Of a stretch of 53,607 nucleotides of DNA, positions 21,493 to 30,511 are shown in pieces. Each line of letters begins with the position of its first letter. Within the stretch, counting starts at the first letter, position 1. The stretch spans positions 1-53,607 of the forward strand of contig JACRBM010000075.1 in NCBI GenBank assembly GCA_016219275.1, in the 5' to 3' direction. The DNA is from Chloroflexota bacterium. Its GTDB lineage: Bacteria; Chloroflexota; Anaerolineae; UBA4142. The position numbers and the translations under genes are program-made. The notes under the pieces were generated by a model, which saw nothing but the letters and a program-made list of their open reading frames with translations, was not told the origin of the DNA and did no database searches.

Positions 21493-22056
21493 TTAACTTT
21501 TCTTGCGCCGCACAAGCCACGCGAAGAACGCGAACGCGCCGACGAGCGCCGGAATCCACGCCCAGCCACCTGGGTCGAACGCGCCTGAACCAACGCCGCT
21601 TGATCGAATGCGAATGACCGGTACATTCGCGGTTGAGGTTTGAATCTGCTCGTCGGTCGCGGTACGTGGATCGTAGCCGTACGCAAAGCCGGCGAATCCG
21701 CCGTTGATCAACACCTGTCGAATTACGCGTAGGCGTTGGCTATCGTCGTCCACCTGGGTCGCAACACCGCGAATCGTACCGCCCGGCATCAGTACTTCGA
21801 TGTCTGGGTGCGCGAGGATGTTGCGATACCAATCGCTCACTTTTCCAAAGCCCGCGATGCAAAACACGTCGCCGTTTTCAATCGCGTAATTGACCGGCGC
21901 GTAACGTACCATGCCGGATTTTCTGCCGACCACTTTGAGCACCATGATGTATCCGCCGAACGGTGTGCCCATCCACGCGCCAAAACCCAGGCGGAACATC
22001 GGGACCATGAAGAATTTGTTGAGATACCAAAAAACTTTGCGAAGTTGATCTTCCAT
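21493..22056 (-). CDS. F420-dependent nitroreductase/quinone-reductase-like protein (DDN family, DUF385)
   Basis: A 187-residue protein of the flavin/deazaflavin split-barrel family related to mycobacterial Ddn. Hallmarks are L-x-x-x-G-R-K-S-G-x-x-R near residues 41-51 and A-G-F-G-K-V-S-D-W-Y-R-N-I-L-A-H-P near 68-84, the latter being the F420-contact loop. The protein ends with a single membrane helix and R-R-K-K tail (about residues 162-186), which would anchor it to the cytoplasmic face. Family members reduce quinones or nitro compounds with F420H2. It is last in the minus-strand run, separated from gcvPB by a word-repeat palindrome, so joint transcription is not certain. Confidence 0.85.
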   Translation of the reverse strand: MEDQLRKVFWYLNKFFMVPMFRLGFGAWMGTPFGGYIMVLKVVGRKSGMVRYAPVNYAIENGDVFCIAGFGKVSDWYRNILAHPDIEVLMPGGTIRGVATQVDDDSQRLRVIRQVLINGGFAGFAYGYDPRTATDEQIQTSTANVPVIRIRSSGVGSGAFDPGGWAWIPALVGAFAFFAWLVRRKKS

Positions 22057-22068
22057 CGTCGCTTCCTT

Positions 22069-22147
22069 TTGAAAAGAGCAGGGGAGCAGGGGCGCGGTGG
22101 AGCAGTGGGGCTTGTTCTCCTCTGCACCCGCGCTCCTCTGCTCCCCT
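22069..22147. repeat. Word-repeat palindrome (GCAGGGGAGCAG type)
   Basis: AGAGCAGGGGAGCAGGGG words on the left and GCTCCTCTGCTCCCCTG on the right. The same vocabulary appears at 36904-36996, inside a coding region. Confidence 0.7.
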
Positions 22148-22175
22148 GACTTTATTCAGAGTATGCGTGTGTAAG

Positions 22176-23630
22176 CTAGCCCTTGTAGCACAACACCGGG
22201 TCGCGCGCGGCTTTCACATCATCCAAGCGCGTGACCGGCGCGGTGTGCGGCGCTTGCTTGACTAATTCTGGATTCGTGCGCGCTTCTTCCGCAATCTTGA
22301 GCAACGCATCCGCGAATTCGTCGAGACTCTCTTTCGATTGTGTTTCGGTTGGCTCGATCATAATGCACTCGGGCACAATCAGCGGAAAGTAGATTGTCGG
22401 CGGATAGTAGCCATAGTCTTCGATGCGCTTGGCGATGTCGAGTGTGTGGACACCGTACTGTTCGACGAATGGTGTGCCGGTGAGTACGAACTCGTGCTTG
22501 CATGGGCGATTGCCGAACGGCGCGCTGTACGTGTCCTTGAGTTTTGCCAGCAAGTAATTCGCGTTGAGCACCGCATTCTCCGCGATCTCGGCGATGTGCT
22601 CTTTGCCGAACGCGCGAATGTAGACATACGCGCGCACGAGCGCGAGGAAATTGCCGTAGAACGATTTCACGCGCCCAATAGATTTCTTCGGCATCGCGAA
22701 TTCGTAGCGTTTGCCTTTCTTCACGACGATGGGACCGGGCAAGAATTGCGCGAGGTCTTGGCGAACCATCACCGCACCCGCCCCAGGTCCGCCGCCGCCG
22801 TGCGGTACGCTGAACGTCTTGTGCAAGTTACTGTGCATCACGTCAATACCCAGGTCGCCGGGACGCGCGACGCCGACAATCGCGTTCAGGTTCGCGCCAT
22901 CGCCGTAGACCAAGCCGCCGGCGTCGTGCACGATCTGGCACGCCTCTTGAATGTTCTCCTCGAACAAGCCGAGCGTGTTCGGATTCGTAATCATCAAGCC
23001 GACGGTCTCGGCATCGGCAAGTTTGCGTAACTCGTCGAGATCAATATTGCCGCGCGAATCCGATTTGACGTGAACGATTTCAAACCCGGTCATTGAGCCG
23101 GTTGCCGGGTTCGTGCCGTGCGATGAATCGGGCACAAGCACCTTGCGGCGTTTCGTGTCTTTGCGCGCGAGGTGATACGCGCGGATGACGAGCACGCCGG
23201 TCAATTCTCCTTGCGCGCCGGCTGCCGGTTGCAGGGTCGCGCCGGGCAAACCGGAAATTTCGCCGAGCATTTGTTGCAGTTCATAAAGCAACTCGAGTGC
23301 GCCTTGCACATCGTCAACATTTTGATACGGATGCACCTGTGCGAACCCGCGCAGTTTGACCGCTTCCTCGTTGATCTTGGGATTGTACTTCATCGTGCAC
23401 GAACCGAGCGGATAGATGCCCAGGTCAACGCAATAATTTTTCTGCGAGAGACGCGTAAAGTGGCGGACGACATCCACTTCGGACACTTCCGGCAATTTCA
23501 ATTCGTCGCGAAGTAAGTGGCTGGGTAGTTCTGTGGTTGGAACATCGCATTCCGGTAGCGCAGTTCCTGTTCGACCGATCGCACCCAGTTCGTAAATGAT
23601 GGGTTCGGGTTTATTGGCGACGATGCTCAT
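22176..23630 (-). CDS. gcvPB: Glycine dehydrogenase (decarboxylating) subunit 2
   Basis: A 484-residue P-protein subunit 2. The two-subunit P-protein decarboxylates glycine with PLP and passes the aminomethyl group to lipoyl-GcvH. The PLP-binding lysine is in [16 protein letters not shown] (about residues 267-282), with the preceding [10 protein letters not shown] motif near 185-194. The N-terminal [11 protein letters not shown] at 75-85 is a family signature. Its start ATGA overlaps the gcvPA stop, which implies coupled translation and a 1:1 complex. The length is normal for the split form. Confidence 0.95.
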   Translation of the reverse strand: MSIVANKPEPIIYELGAIGRTGTALPECDVPTTELPSHLLRDELKLPEVSEVDVVRHFTRLSQKNYCVDLGIYPLGSCTMKYNPKINEEAVKLRGFAQVHPYQNVDDVQGALELLYELQQMLGEISGLPGATLQPAAGAQGELTGVLVIRAYHLARKDTKRRKVLVPDSSHGTNPATGSMTGFEIVHVKSDSRGNIDLDELRKLADAETVGLMITNPNTLGLFEENIQEACQIVHDAGGLVYGDGANLNAIVGVARPGDLGIDVMHSNLHKTFSVPHGGGGPGAGAVMVRQDLAQFLPGPIVVKKGKRYEFAMPKKSIGRVKSFYGNFLALVRAYVYIRAFGKEHIAEIAENAVLNANYLLAKLKDTYSAPFGNRPCKHEFVLTGTPFVEQYGVHTLDIAKRIEDYGYYPPTIYFPLIVPECIMIEPTETQSKESLDEFADALLKIAEEARTNPELVKQAPHTAPVTRLDDVKAARDPVLCYKG

Positions 23631-24991
23631 TTCCGCGCTCCTTTTCGCTTGCCCTTGGCTTCGTTCAATGCCGCGACGAATTCGTCAATCTGTTCCTTCG
23701 TATTCATCTCGTTGACCGCGACGAGCATCGCGTTCCCCAGATGCGGATAATCCTTCGAGAGTTCGTATCCTCCGATAATTTTTCGCGCGCGGAGGTATTC
23801 GTTGATTTCCTTGACCGGGCGCGGGCACTCGACGACGAACTCGTTGAAGAATTCTTGCTTGAGATTGACGCGATAACCGACGAGGCGATTGATCTTGCGT
23901 GCGGCATAGTGGGCTTTGTGATAGCACAACTCGGCGACCTGGCGCAAGCCGGCTTTACCGAGCGTCGAGAGATACACGCACGCGGCGAGCGCGTTCAATG
24001 CCTGGTTCGAGCAAATATTCGACGTGGCTTTTTCGCGCCGAATGTGTTGCTCGCGCGCCTGCAGCGTCAGCACGAATCCGCGCCGACCTTTTGTGTCGGT
24101 GGTCTGTCCGACGAGACGCCCTGCCATCTTGCGTTGCAACTTTTCTTTCGTTGCGAACACGCCGAGGTAGGGTCCGCCGAACGCAATGGGATTGCCGAGC
24201 GATTGCCCTTCGGCGACGACGACATCCGCACCATACGCGGCGGGCGGTTGATACATGCCCAGCGAGATTGGATACGCGCTGACGATGAACAAGGCGCCAG
24301 CCGCGTGGACGCGCTCCGCCGCTGATTTCAGATCGCGCATCTGACCCAGGAAATCCGGATTCGCGACAATTACGCACGCGGTCTTGTCGTCGAGGTGTTG
24401 ATCGAGCATTTGCTCGAACGACATGCTTGTGTCTTCATCGCCGACGATCTCGACGCCTTGCCCGGACAGGTAGGTACGAATCGTCGCGCGATATTCGGGA
24501 TGCAAGGTTGGGCATACGAGGACTTTATCGCGATGCGTTTGATTGATCGCGAGAATCGCGCCTTCGGCGGCGGCGGTCGCGCCGTCATAGTGCGACGCGT
24601 TTGCCGCGTCCATGCCGGTCAACGCGCAAATCATGGACTGGTATTCGAAAATCGTTTGCAGTGTGCCTTGACTGATCTCGGCTTGGTACGGCGTGTACGC
24701 AGTGTAGAACTCGGTGCGGAAAATCAGATGCGGCACGGTCGCCGGAATAAAGTGGTTGTACGCACCCGCGCCGAGAAAGCACGCATTCTCGACGAGGTTC
24801 GCGTTCTTCAATGTGAGCCGCGCAATCTCGCGCGAGAGTTCAAGTTCCGAGAGTGCGCGCGGTAAATTCATTTTGGGATATTTGACCGATGCGGGGACGT
24901 CGCTGAACAACGCGTCAATCGAATCCACGCCAATCGTTTTGAGCATTGCCGCGCGGTCGGCATCGGTGTTCGGAATGTACTGATGAGCCAT
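23627..24991 (-). CDS. gcvPA: Glycine dehydrogenase (decarboxylating) subunit 1
   Basis: A 454-residue P-protein subunit 1. The N terminus M-x-H-x-Y-I-P-N-T is characteristic, followed by [12 protein letters not shown] near 74-85, [12 protein letters not shown] near 101-112 and the substrate-pocket [11 protein letters not shown] near 128-138. It lacks the catalytic lysine motif, which lies in GcvPB, as expected. It overlaps gcvPB by four bases. Upstream, where gcvH would normally abut, a foreign-looking lipoprotein gene intervenes. Confidence 0.95.
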   Translation of the reverse strand: MAHQYIPNTDADRAAMLKTIGVDSIDALFSDVPASVKYPKMNLPRALSELELSREIARLTLKNANLVENACFLGAGAYNHFIPATVPHLIFRTEFYTAYTPYQAEISQGTLQTIFEYQSMICALTGMDAANASHYDGATAAAEGAILAINQTHRDKVLVCPTLHPEYRATIRTYLSGQGVEIVGDEDTSMSFEQMLDQHLDDKTACVIVANPDFLGQMRDLKSAAERVHAAGALFIVSAYPISLGMYQPPAAYGADVVVAEGQSLGNPIAFGGPYLGVFATKEKLQRKMAGRLVGQTTDTKGRRGFVLTLQAREQHIRREKATSNICSNQALNALAACVYLSTLGKAGLRQVAELCYHKAHYAARKINRLVGYRVNLKQEFFNEFVVECPRPVKEINEYLRARKIIGGYELSKDYPHLGNAMLVAVNEMNTKEQIDEFVAALNEAKGKRKGARK

Positions 24992-25041
24992 ATATCCTCC
25001 ATGTTTCTGAGATTAAACTGATAATTTTAGGTTCTCTGTTC

Positions 25042-26415
25042 TTATTGAATTTCCTCCTTGATTAGGTAAACTCGATTTCCCTTCATTGCAAGGTAGTGAA
25101 GAACGTTTGGCGTGTCGAAGTTGAGACCTCTTCCAGCGATTGGCCTGTCACATTCGCACTCTACGAATGCAATGCCGTCATAGATTGGACCTACTGTCCC
25201 ATCTACCACTACGAATACCCTCTCGCCTTTTTGTGCTATGTATGCAATATGTTTGCTATCGGGACTAAAGATTAGTTCAACTACAAAATCGTATTTTCCT
25301 TCTTCAATTCTATCGATGATTGCTATCTGTTTTTTGTTATCTTCTGCCACGAATGCAATCCTTTGACTGTCGGGGCTAAAAACAAAAGAACCTACATGGT
25401 CGTACGGTCCCACTTCATCTCCATCGATGATAGCGAGTGACGAATGATTCAAACGGTTGACTGCGTACGCGAGATGATGGCTATCTGGGCTGAAAGTGAT
25501 TTGACTGACACCGCGGTAATGTTTTTGTTCAATTGAATCAAGCACAACGAAATCCTGATAATTTGCTTCTGCCACATACGCAATGTGTTGACTATCGGCG
25601 CTAAAAACAATCGTGTCAACCCTATCGTAGATTTTAGTTTCCCGTCCATCTAGCACTACTGTCGACTTGAAGTTATCATCAATGTCAGCAACGTATGCTA
25701 CATGTTGGCTATCAGAACTAAACCGAATACTCCCAAATTTAATAGAACGGTAAACTTTTCCTTGTTGACCATCAACGATTACGTACTCTCGACGATTTGG
25801 TGAACCGATGTCTCCTCCGATACTTTGGCGTATTGCTTTCCGTCTTCCATCTGCACTGATGACAATATCGGGATTGCTACTAATATTATCATTGGTCTCA
25901 TAGGATTGTTTACCGATTACATGAGTAATGGTTCCGCTTTTGTTGTCTGACACATAGCTATAGATCACTTGCTGGCTATCAGCACTAAAACGATATATAT
26001 CGTTAACAAAATCGTGAGATGGATCCTCTACCTCGTTTACAACCATCATCCATTTTTTGCCTCTGCTTGCTATGTAGGCAATGTGTTGACTGTCGGGACT
26101 AAATTTTATACTTTTGGGGAAGATGGAATCGTACGACCCGCCTTGTTTGCCTTTCCAGACTACTGCAACTTTACTGTCTACACTCACTTGGTACGCAATA
26201 CTCAGATGGTCTGGAGCAACGGCGATTGCTGGACGAGAAGAACCAAAGTCAGCAAGCAACGTTTCTGTTACAAGTGATTGTCGTTGAGGAGCAGATAATT
26301 GTTCCTCACGAACAATAGGCGTGGGCGAAGCGGATATGGACGGATTGCATGCACAGAGAGAGAAGATGGCAAGAATTAGCGAGACAAAATTTCTATGGGG
26401 TAGGTACGCCATCAT
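25042..26415 (-). CDS. Lipoprotein with WD40/TolB-like beta-propeller repeats
   Basis: A 457-residue lipoprotein: signal peptide with lipobox SLCAC near residues 19-23, then at least seven repeats with the core F-S-x-D-S-x-H-I-A-Y (for example near residues 105, 141, 231, 269, 306, 345 and 385), the pattern of TolB/WD40-like propeller blades. The ends of each repeat carry V-V-D-G or V-V-L-D segments. It has no enzyme motif and probably serves as an extracellular scaffold or binding protein. Codon choice is A/T-rich compared with neighbours and the intergenic AT content is high, so it looks acquired. It sits between gcvH and gcvPA, in the same direction, and interrupts the otherwise standard operon. 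Confidence 0.8.
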   Translation of the reverse strand: MMAYLPHRNFVSLILAIFSLCACNPSISASPTPIVREEQLSAPQRQSLVTETLLADFGSSRPAIAVAPDHLSIAYQVSVDSKVAVVWKGKQGGSYDSIFPKSIKFSPDSQHIAYIASRGKKWMMVVNEVEDPSHDFVNDIYRFSADSQQVIYSYVSDNKSGTITHVIGKQSYETNDNISSNPDIVISADGRRKAIRQSIGGDIGSPNRREYVIVDGQQGKVYRSIKFGSIRFSSDSQHVAYVADIDDNFKSTVVLDGRETKIYDRVDTIVFSADSQHIAYVAEANYQDFVVLDSIEQKHYRGVSQITFSPDSHHLAYAVNRLNHSSLAIIDGDEVGPYDHVGSFVFSPDSQRIAFVAEDNKKQIAIIDRIEEGKYDFVVELIFSPDSKHIAYIAQKGERVFVVVDGTVGPIYDGIAFVECECDRPIAGRGLNFDTPNVLHYLAMKGNRVYLIKEEIQ

Positions 26416-26441
26416 TTCCTCACGATATTTCGACCCAGCAT

Positions 26442-26507
26442 GGCTCGTGCTATTGATTGTTCGCCCGATATGGGATCGCGTAACCCCTCAATCATCTAGC
26501 ACGAGCC
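26442..26507. repeat. 11-bp inverted repeat beside the acquired lipoprotein
   Basis: GGCTCGTGCTA (26442-26452) and TAGCACGAGCC (26497-26507) are separated by 44 bases, between the gcvH stop and the lipoprotein start. It could end the gcvH transcript or mark an insertion junction; no T-run is present. Confidence 0.55.
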
Positions 26508-26523
26508 TTAGGTTTTCTCTCCG

Positions 26524-26931
26524 TTAGTGAATTTCTCCCGCCTCAATCTTCTTCTGATACGTCGCCGCGTCGAGCAATTTGTCCATCTCCGCGGCATTGC
26601 TGGGACGAATCTTGACGAACCAGCCCGCGCCGAGCGCGTCCTTGTTCACCGTCTCTGGCGAATCTTTGAGTGCGTCGTTGATCGCTTCCACTTTGCCACT
26701 GATGGGCGCGAATACATCGCTCGCGGCTTTGACGGACTCGACGACACCCAGGTTTTTGCCGGCAGTGAGCATCGCGCCGACCGAGGGCAATTCGACGAAG
26801 ACGACATCGCCGAGTTGATCTTGCGCGTAATCCGAAATGCCGATCACGGCGAGGTCGCCTTCCAGTTTGACCCACTCGTGCGATTCAGCGTACTTGCGAT
26901 CCGCCGCGTAGTTGATTTGTTTGTCGCTCAT
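26524..26931 (-). CDS. gcvH: Glycine cleavage system H protein
   Basis: A 135-residue lipoyl carrier. The lipoylated lysine is in GVVESVKAASD (about residue 68). The N-terminal K-Y-A-E-S-H-E-W-V and the end G-W-F-V-K-I-R-P are standard. It shuttles aminomethyl and reducing groups among GcvP, GcvT and a lipoamide dehydrogenase, which is not in this window. It lies between gcvT and the intruding lipoprotein. A word-repeat palindrome fills its 5' spacer. Confidence 0.95.
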   Translation of the reverse strand: MSDKQINYAADRKYAESHEWVKLEGDLAVIGISDYAQDQLGDVVFVELPSVGAMLTAGKNLGVVESVKAASDVFAPISGKVEAINDALKDSPETVNKDALGAGWFVKIRPSNAAEMDKLLDAATYQKKIEAGEIH

Positions 26932-26948
26932 TTCGATCTCCTTGTCTA

Positions 26949-27005
26949 ATTTCAGATTTCAGATTTCAGATTGCAGATTGGAGAATTTGCAATCTGCAAT
27001 CTGAA
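26949..27005. repeat. Word-repeat palindrome (CAGATTT type)
   Basis: Tandem TTTCAGA/TTGCAGA words on the left and TGCAATCTGCAATCTGAAA on the right, forming a hairpin between gcvT and gcvH. If it blocks or slows transcription it could set the T to H ratio. Confidence 0.7.
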
Positions 27006-27010
27006 ATTCG

Positions 27011-28129
27011 CTATTTTGTTTTCGCCCGATTGGCATAGAACGGCGTCTTGACGACCTTGGCATGAAGCGGATTGCCGCGCACGACCACCTGCAATTCGGT
27101 GCCGATGGCGGCGAGTTCCGGCGTCACATAACCGAGCGCGAGATTTTTCTCGAATGTGGGCGAGAACATCCCGCTCGTGATATTACCAACCGTTTCGCCG
27201 TCTTTGACGATCTCGTACCCTTGCCGCGCGATGCCGCGCGCCATCATCTCGATGCCGACGAGTTTGCGGTACACGCCTTCGAGTTTGCGCTTGAGGATGC
27301 AATCGCGCCCGATGAAATCTTTGTTGAGATCGCACGCCCACGCCAACCCCGCCTCAATCGGATTCGTGTGCGAGCTGATCTCGTGCCCGTACAAAACCAT
27401 CTTAGCTTCAAAGCGGAGCGAATCGCGCGCGCCCAAGCCGATCGGTTTCACGCCTTCGTCCTTGCCCGCTTCGAGAATCGCATCCCAAACATGTTTGCCG
27501 TGACTCGTCGGGACGAACAACTCGAAACCATCTTCGCCGGTGTAACCCGTGCGCGCGACGATGCCGCGCTCTTTGCCGATTCCGAATTGCCGCGCGTGAT
27601 GGTACTTGATCTTCGACAGATCGAACGATTCGAGTTTTTGCAAAACCTGTTCGGCTTTCGGTCCCTGGAATGCAAGCATGTAGAATAAATCGGAAACATC
27701 GCGCAGTTGGACTTTGAATCTGGTGCGTTGAGCGGTCATCCACGCAAAATCCTTTTCCTTGTTCGACGCGTTGACGACAACCATGTACTTGGATGGCTGA
27801 CTGCGTTTGTTGCTGGGCAGGTGGTAGACAAACGTGTCATCCACAATCGTGCCATCGGCGTAACACATGACGGCGTACTTGGCTTGATTCAAATCCAGTT
27901 GTGAAATGTCCGAGCTAAGTAGGTGTTGCGCGAACGCGAGCGCATCGCGCCCGGTCACTTCGATCTGTCCCATGTGATCAATGTCGAACAAACCGGCGGC
28001 GGTACGCACCGCGCGATGTTCGTCGAGAATACCGGTGTACTGCACCGGCATTTCCCAGCCGCCGAACTCGACCATGCGCGCGCCGAGCGCAACGTGCGTG
28101 TCGAATAAAGGCGTACGTTTTAGGGTCAT
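27011..28129 (-). CDS. gcvT: Aminomethyltransferase (glycine cleavage T protein)
   Basis: A 372-residue T-protein that transfers the methylene group from GcvH to tetrahydrofolate, releasing ammonia. Landmarks are the N-terminal T-P-L-F-D-x-H near residue 6, [13 protein letters not shown] near 18-30, the folate-pocket [10 protein letters not shown] near 184-193 and E-x-x-L-R-F-E-A near 229. The ATG at 28129 follows AGGAGAAAT; the frame extends 10 codons upstream without a better site. It is second in the glycine-riboswitch unit, after a gene of unknown function. Confidence 0.94.
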   Translation of the reverse strand: MTLKRTPLFDTHVALGARMVEFGGWEMPVQYTGILDEHRAVRTAAGLFDIDHMGQIEVTGRDALAFAQHLLSSDISQLDLNQAKYAVMCYADGTIVDDTFVYHLPSNKRSQPSKYMVVVNASNKEKDFAWMTAQRTRFKVQLRDVSDLFYMLAFQGPKAEQVLQKLESFDLSKIKYHHARQFGIGKERGIVARTGYTGEDGFELFVPTSHGKHVWDAILEAGKDEGVKPIGLGARDSLRFEAKMVLYGHEISSHTNPIEAGLAWACDLNKDFIGRDCILKRKLEGVYRKLVGIEMMARGIARQGYEIVKDGETVGNITSGMFSPTFEKNLALGYVTPELAAIGTELQVVVRGNPLHAKVVKTPFYANRAKTK

Positions 28130-28151
28130 GGATTTCTCCTTTCGTGGTACT

Positions 28152-28179
28152 TTAGCCACGCCCTTAAGGGCGTGGCTAA
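28152..28179. repeat. Perfect palindrome upstream of gcvT
   Basis: TTAGCCACGCCC and GGGCGTGGCTAA around TTAA, a perfect 14-bp inverted repeat. It lies between the unknown first gene and gcvT. It has no T-run of note. Confidence 0.7.
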
Positions 28180-28190
28180 GTGGCTAAAGG

Positions 28191-28562
28191 TCATTCGATT
28201 GTATCCTCTGCATCAATTTTCAACGTCCCAGCTTCGCGCGTATTGATTTGCAACGTCAACCGATGCGCCTCGCGCGAGAGCGGTTGGTCTTGTACGCGAA
28301 TCGTGACGGTGCTGTGGAGTGGAAAGGCGACTGGCGCGTCGAGCGAGACCTGGTCGGCGCGCCGTTGCGGCGCATCGTTTATGCTGAAGAACACGCGATC
28401 GAGCGGGACTGGGTGTCCATCAATTTCGAGTGGGCTGAACCCGAGTAACGTCCCAGGGGCAAGTGCATTTTGAAGCTTGAGTTCAAAACCGGTGGGGGTA
28501 TTTTTGAAACTGCCCTTGACGTACAATTTCTTGAGCAAGAATGTAGGAATCATCGTTGGCAT
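28191..28562 (-). CDS. Unknown protein, first gene behind the glycine riboswitch
   Basis: A 123-residue protein I do not recognise with confidence. It has a strand-rich pattern with alternating hydrophobic residues (L-K-K-L-Y-V-K-G-S-F near 9-18, G-F-E-L-K-L-Q-N near 25-32, L-E-I-D-G-H-P-V near 45-52, H-S-T-V-T-I-R-V near 84-91, L-T-L-Q-I-N-T near 102-108), no signal peptide and no membrane segment. It recalls small uncharacterised all-beta proteins, but no motif is diagnostic. The ATG follows AAGGAGGCG. It is the first coding region after the riboswitch and terminator and upstream of gcvT, so it should be glycine-regulated. Confidence 0.75.
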   Translation of the reverse strand: MPTMIPTFLLKKLYVKGSFKNTPTGFELKLQNALAPGTLLGFSPLEIDGHPVPLDRVFFSINDAPQRRADQVSLDAPVAFPLHSTVTIRVQDQPLSREAHRLTLQINTREAGTLKIDAEDTIE

Positions 28563-28606
28563 CAGCGCCTCCTTGAGTTCGCAAATTGGAAATTTGCGTT
28601 ACGGAA

Positions 28607-28642
28607 AATAAAAAAGGACACGCGAAAAACTTTCGCATGTCC
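28607..28642 (-). terminator. Riboswitch-controlled intrinsic terminator
   Basis: Minus-strand stem GGACATGCGAAA / TTTCGCGTGTCC, 12 bp with a 2-base loop, then TTTTTTATTTT. It directly follows the second glycine aptamer and is about 45 bases before the first start codon. Glycine binding is expected to prevent it forming (an ON switch). Confidence 0.85.
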
Positions 28643-28842
28643 TCTGTTGGATTGCCTGAGAGATTCGTCACCCTAGACTTGCCCCTTCGGCGTTGAGAAA
28701 CGATCCTCAACTTTCCAGAGATTTGATTGGTTTGGGGTTCTTTGACCTGAGAGATTCGTCAACCGATTTGCGGTCGGTAGATTTGCCCCTTCGGTGTTCG
28801 CGTCGCGATAATGTGCGCGCCGCGAAACTCTCCCCCGCGTAC
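28643..28842 (-). promoter_or_regulatory. Tandem glycine riboswitch (gcvT-type)
   Basis: Two glycine aptamers in series. Minus-strand signatures appear twice: GAGAGTTTCGCGG opens the first aptamer near 28836, and both aptamers carry CCGAAGGGGCAA (at 28797-28786 and 28691-28680) and AATCTCTCAGG (near 28755-28744 and 28666-28656). The order is aptamer 1, a short linker with a helix, then aptamer 2, as in known cooperative glycine switches. It leads into the terminator at 28642-28607 and the glycine-cleavage genes. Confidence 0.95.
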
Positions 28843-28851
28843 CGTGCGATT

Positions 28852-28868
28852 CAGTTGTCTGACAACTG
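28852..28868. promoter_or_regulatory. Palindromic operator candidate (GntR/FadR-like)
   Basis: CAGTTGTCTGACAACTG, a 17-base palindrome around TTGTC-T-GACAA, immediately downstream of the -10 element of the glycine-operon promoter and so overlapping the expected transcription start. TTGTC-x-GACAA resembles operators of FadR-subfamily GntR repressors. No GntR gene is in the window. Confidence 0.6.
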
Positions 28869-28869
28869 C

Positions 28870-28897
28870 ATTATAACGAAGCCGGAAAGATTGTCAA
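28870..28897 (-). promoter_or_regulatory. Consensus sigma-70 promoter of the glycine-cleavage operon
   Basis: Minus-strand TTGACA (28897-28892), a 16-base spacer, and TATAAT (28875-28870): both hexamers are perfect. The transcript start would fall inside the palindrome at 28852-28868, and the first aptamer begins at once. Such a strong core promoter fits a transcript gated by a repressor and a riboswitch. Confidence 0.9.
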
Positions 28898-29075
28898 TGT
28901 TGAGGCGAGGCATTCGCAAGGAGGCAATTGGTGGCGAATGATTCCAAACTGCAGTCGCGGTGCTCTGATCTGCAACTTGGGCGAATGCCTCGCTCTTACC
29001 CCGCGCAACATTTGCGCGCTGATGCTTGTCACGCGTTGAATCTTGAGTACAATGAGCGTCACTTGAGGAAAACGA

Positions 29076-30461
29076 ATGGCATATCAACCACCCGCACATG
29101 GTTTTCGCACGTTCTTGATCGTATGGATCACCCAATCCGTTTCCGTGTTTGGCAGCGCGCTGACGTTTTTCGCCGTCACGATTTGGCTGACGCAAACGAT
29201 GTATCCGCGCGCGGAACAAAAAGCGGAACTCGCGTTCGCGTTGTCGGCGGTGAGTCTGGCGTTCGCGTTGCCGACGGTGTTCGGCGCGCCGATTGCCGGC
29301 GCGTGGGCGGATCGTCACGACCGCAAACGAACGATGATGCTCGCGGATTTTATCAGCGGGTTGATTAGTTTGGCGTTGGCGCTGTTGATGCTGACGCAAT
29401 CGTTGAACCTACCGTTGCTCATCGCGATTGTGGTCGTGCACGCGGCGGTCAGCGCGTTTCATCAATCCGCGTTCGACACGTCGTACGCGATGCTCGTGCC
29501 AGAAAAACAACTGCCGCGCGCGAACGGAATGATGCAAACGATCTGGTCGCTCTCCGGGATTCTCTCGCCGATGCTTGCCGCAACGTTGATCGCGTTGCCG
29601 TCGCTCGCGCGTCAAGGCGCGCTCCCCGGTGCGATTGGCGCGTTCCTCGCGTCGTTCGCCGATGGCGCGCCGCTCGCGATCGCGCTTGATGCGATCACGT
29701 TCTTCTTTGCGGCGAGTGTGTTGATCTTTTTGTTCATCCCCTCGCCGCAACGCACCGATTTGCACGACGCGACCGGCGCGAAGAAATCCATCTGGGCGGA
29801 CGTGAAAATCGGCGCGGTCTACATTTGGCGACGGCGTCCGTTGTTGTGGTTGCTCGGTACGTTCACGGTCGCGAATTTTGTCGGCTCGCCGCTGGGTGTG
29901 TTCATGCCGCTCATCGTCAAGTTCAATCTCGCCGACGATTGGAGCGCGCGCGGTTTTACGTTCGAGACCGCGCTCGCGTTCCTCAGTTCGGTCGCCAGCG
30001 TCGGCGGTATTGCCGGCGGCTTGCTGATGAGCGCGTGGGGCGGTTTGAAAGCGCGTCGCGTGTACGGTGTTGTGCTTGGACTCATCGGGCAGGGCATCGC
30101 GATGATCGCGCTGGGTCTCTCGCCGGTGTTGTATCTCACGAGCGCGATGGCGATGCTCGCGCACGCGATGCTCCCGATAACCAACGCGCACTCACAGGCG
30201 ATTTGGCAAACACAAACCCCGCGCGAGTTGCAAGGACGTGTGTTCGCAGTGCGGCGACTCATCGCGCAGTTCACCTGGCCCCTCAGCACCGCGCTCGCCG
30301 GTCTGCTCGGCGGCTGGTTCAATCCCGGCGCGGTGATCGCCGTGCTCGGCGCAATCCTCGTCGTGTTCTGCATCGCGCAAATGTTCAATCCGTACCTGGT
30401 GCGCGTCGAGGACAAGGCGTGGCTCGATCGGCTCGCCGCGCAAGCCGAGGCAGCGGAATAA
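29076..30461 (+). CDS. MFS transporter (drug-efflux type)
   Basis: A 461-residue major facilitator with about 12 membrane segments. The intracellular loop motif between helices 2 and 3, A-G-A-W-A-D-R-H-D-R-K, is near residues 73-83; a long central loop with charged residues lies near 230-250. It resembles the MefA/enterobactin-exporter-like group (opening GFRTFLIVWITQSVSVFGSALTFFAV at about 9-35). The substrate is unknown. It faces away from the glycine operon across a 180-base gap. The upstream gene end is the operon promoter, so its own promoter must lie in 28900-29060. Confidence 0.88.
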   Translation: MAYQPPAHGFRTFLIVWITQSVSVFGSALTFFAVTIWLTQTMYPRAEQKAELAFALSAVSLAFALPTVFGAPIAGAWADRHDRKRTMMLADFISGLISLALALLMLTQSLNLPLLIAIVVVHAAVSAFHQSAFDTSYAMLVPEKQLPRANGMMQTIWSLSGILSPMLAATLIALPSLARQGALPGAIGAFLASFADGAPLAIALDAITFFFAASVLIFLFIPSPQRTDLHDATGAKKSIWADVKIGAVYIWRRRPLLWLLGTFTVANFVGSPLGVFMPLIVKFNLADDWSARGFTFETALAFLSSVASVGGIAGGLLMSAWGGLKARRVYGVVLGLIGQGIAMIALGLSPVLYLTSAMAMLAHAMLPITNAHSQAIWQTQTPRELQGRVFAVRRLIAQFTWPLSTALAGLLGGWFNPGAVIAVLGAILVVFCIAQMFNPYLVRVEDKAWLDRLAAQAEAAE

Positions 30462-30511
30462 TTGCGCGTTCGTCCAAGTTGAATTATAATTGCGTTTGAA
30501 AGGAAGTTCTC

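Noticed and set aside
21322-21588. 88-codon plus-strand frame in the gap before the F420 gene
   Set aside because: It overlaps terminators and the end of the F420 gene on the other strand and is Arg/Glu-rich; no family or ribosome site supports it.
28852-28868. Intrinsic terminator of the MFS region
   Set aside because: The palindrome is 17 bases with no T-run and sits exactly after a perfect -10 element, so an operator is the better reading.
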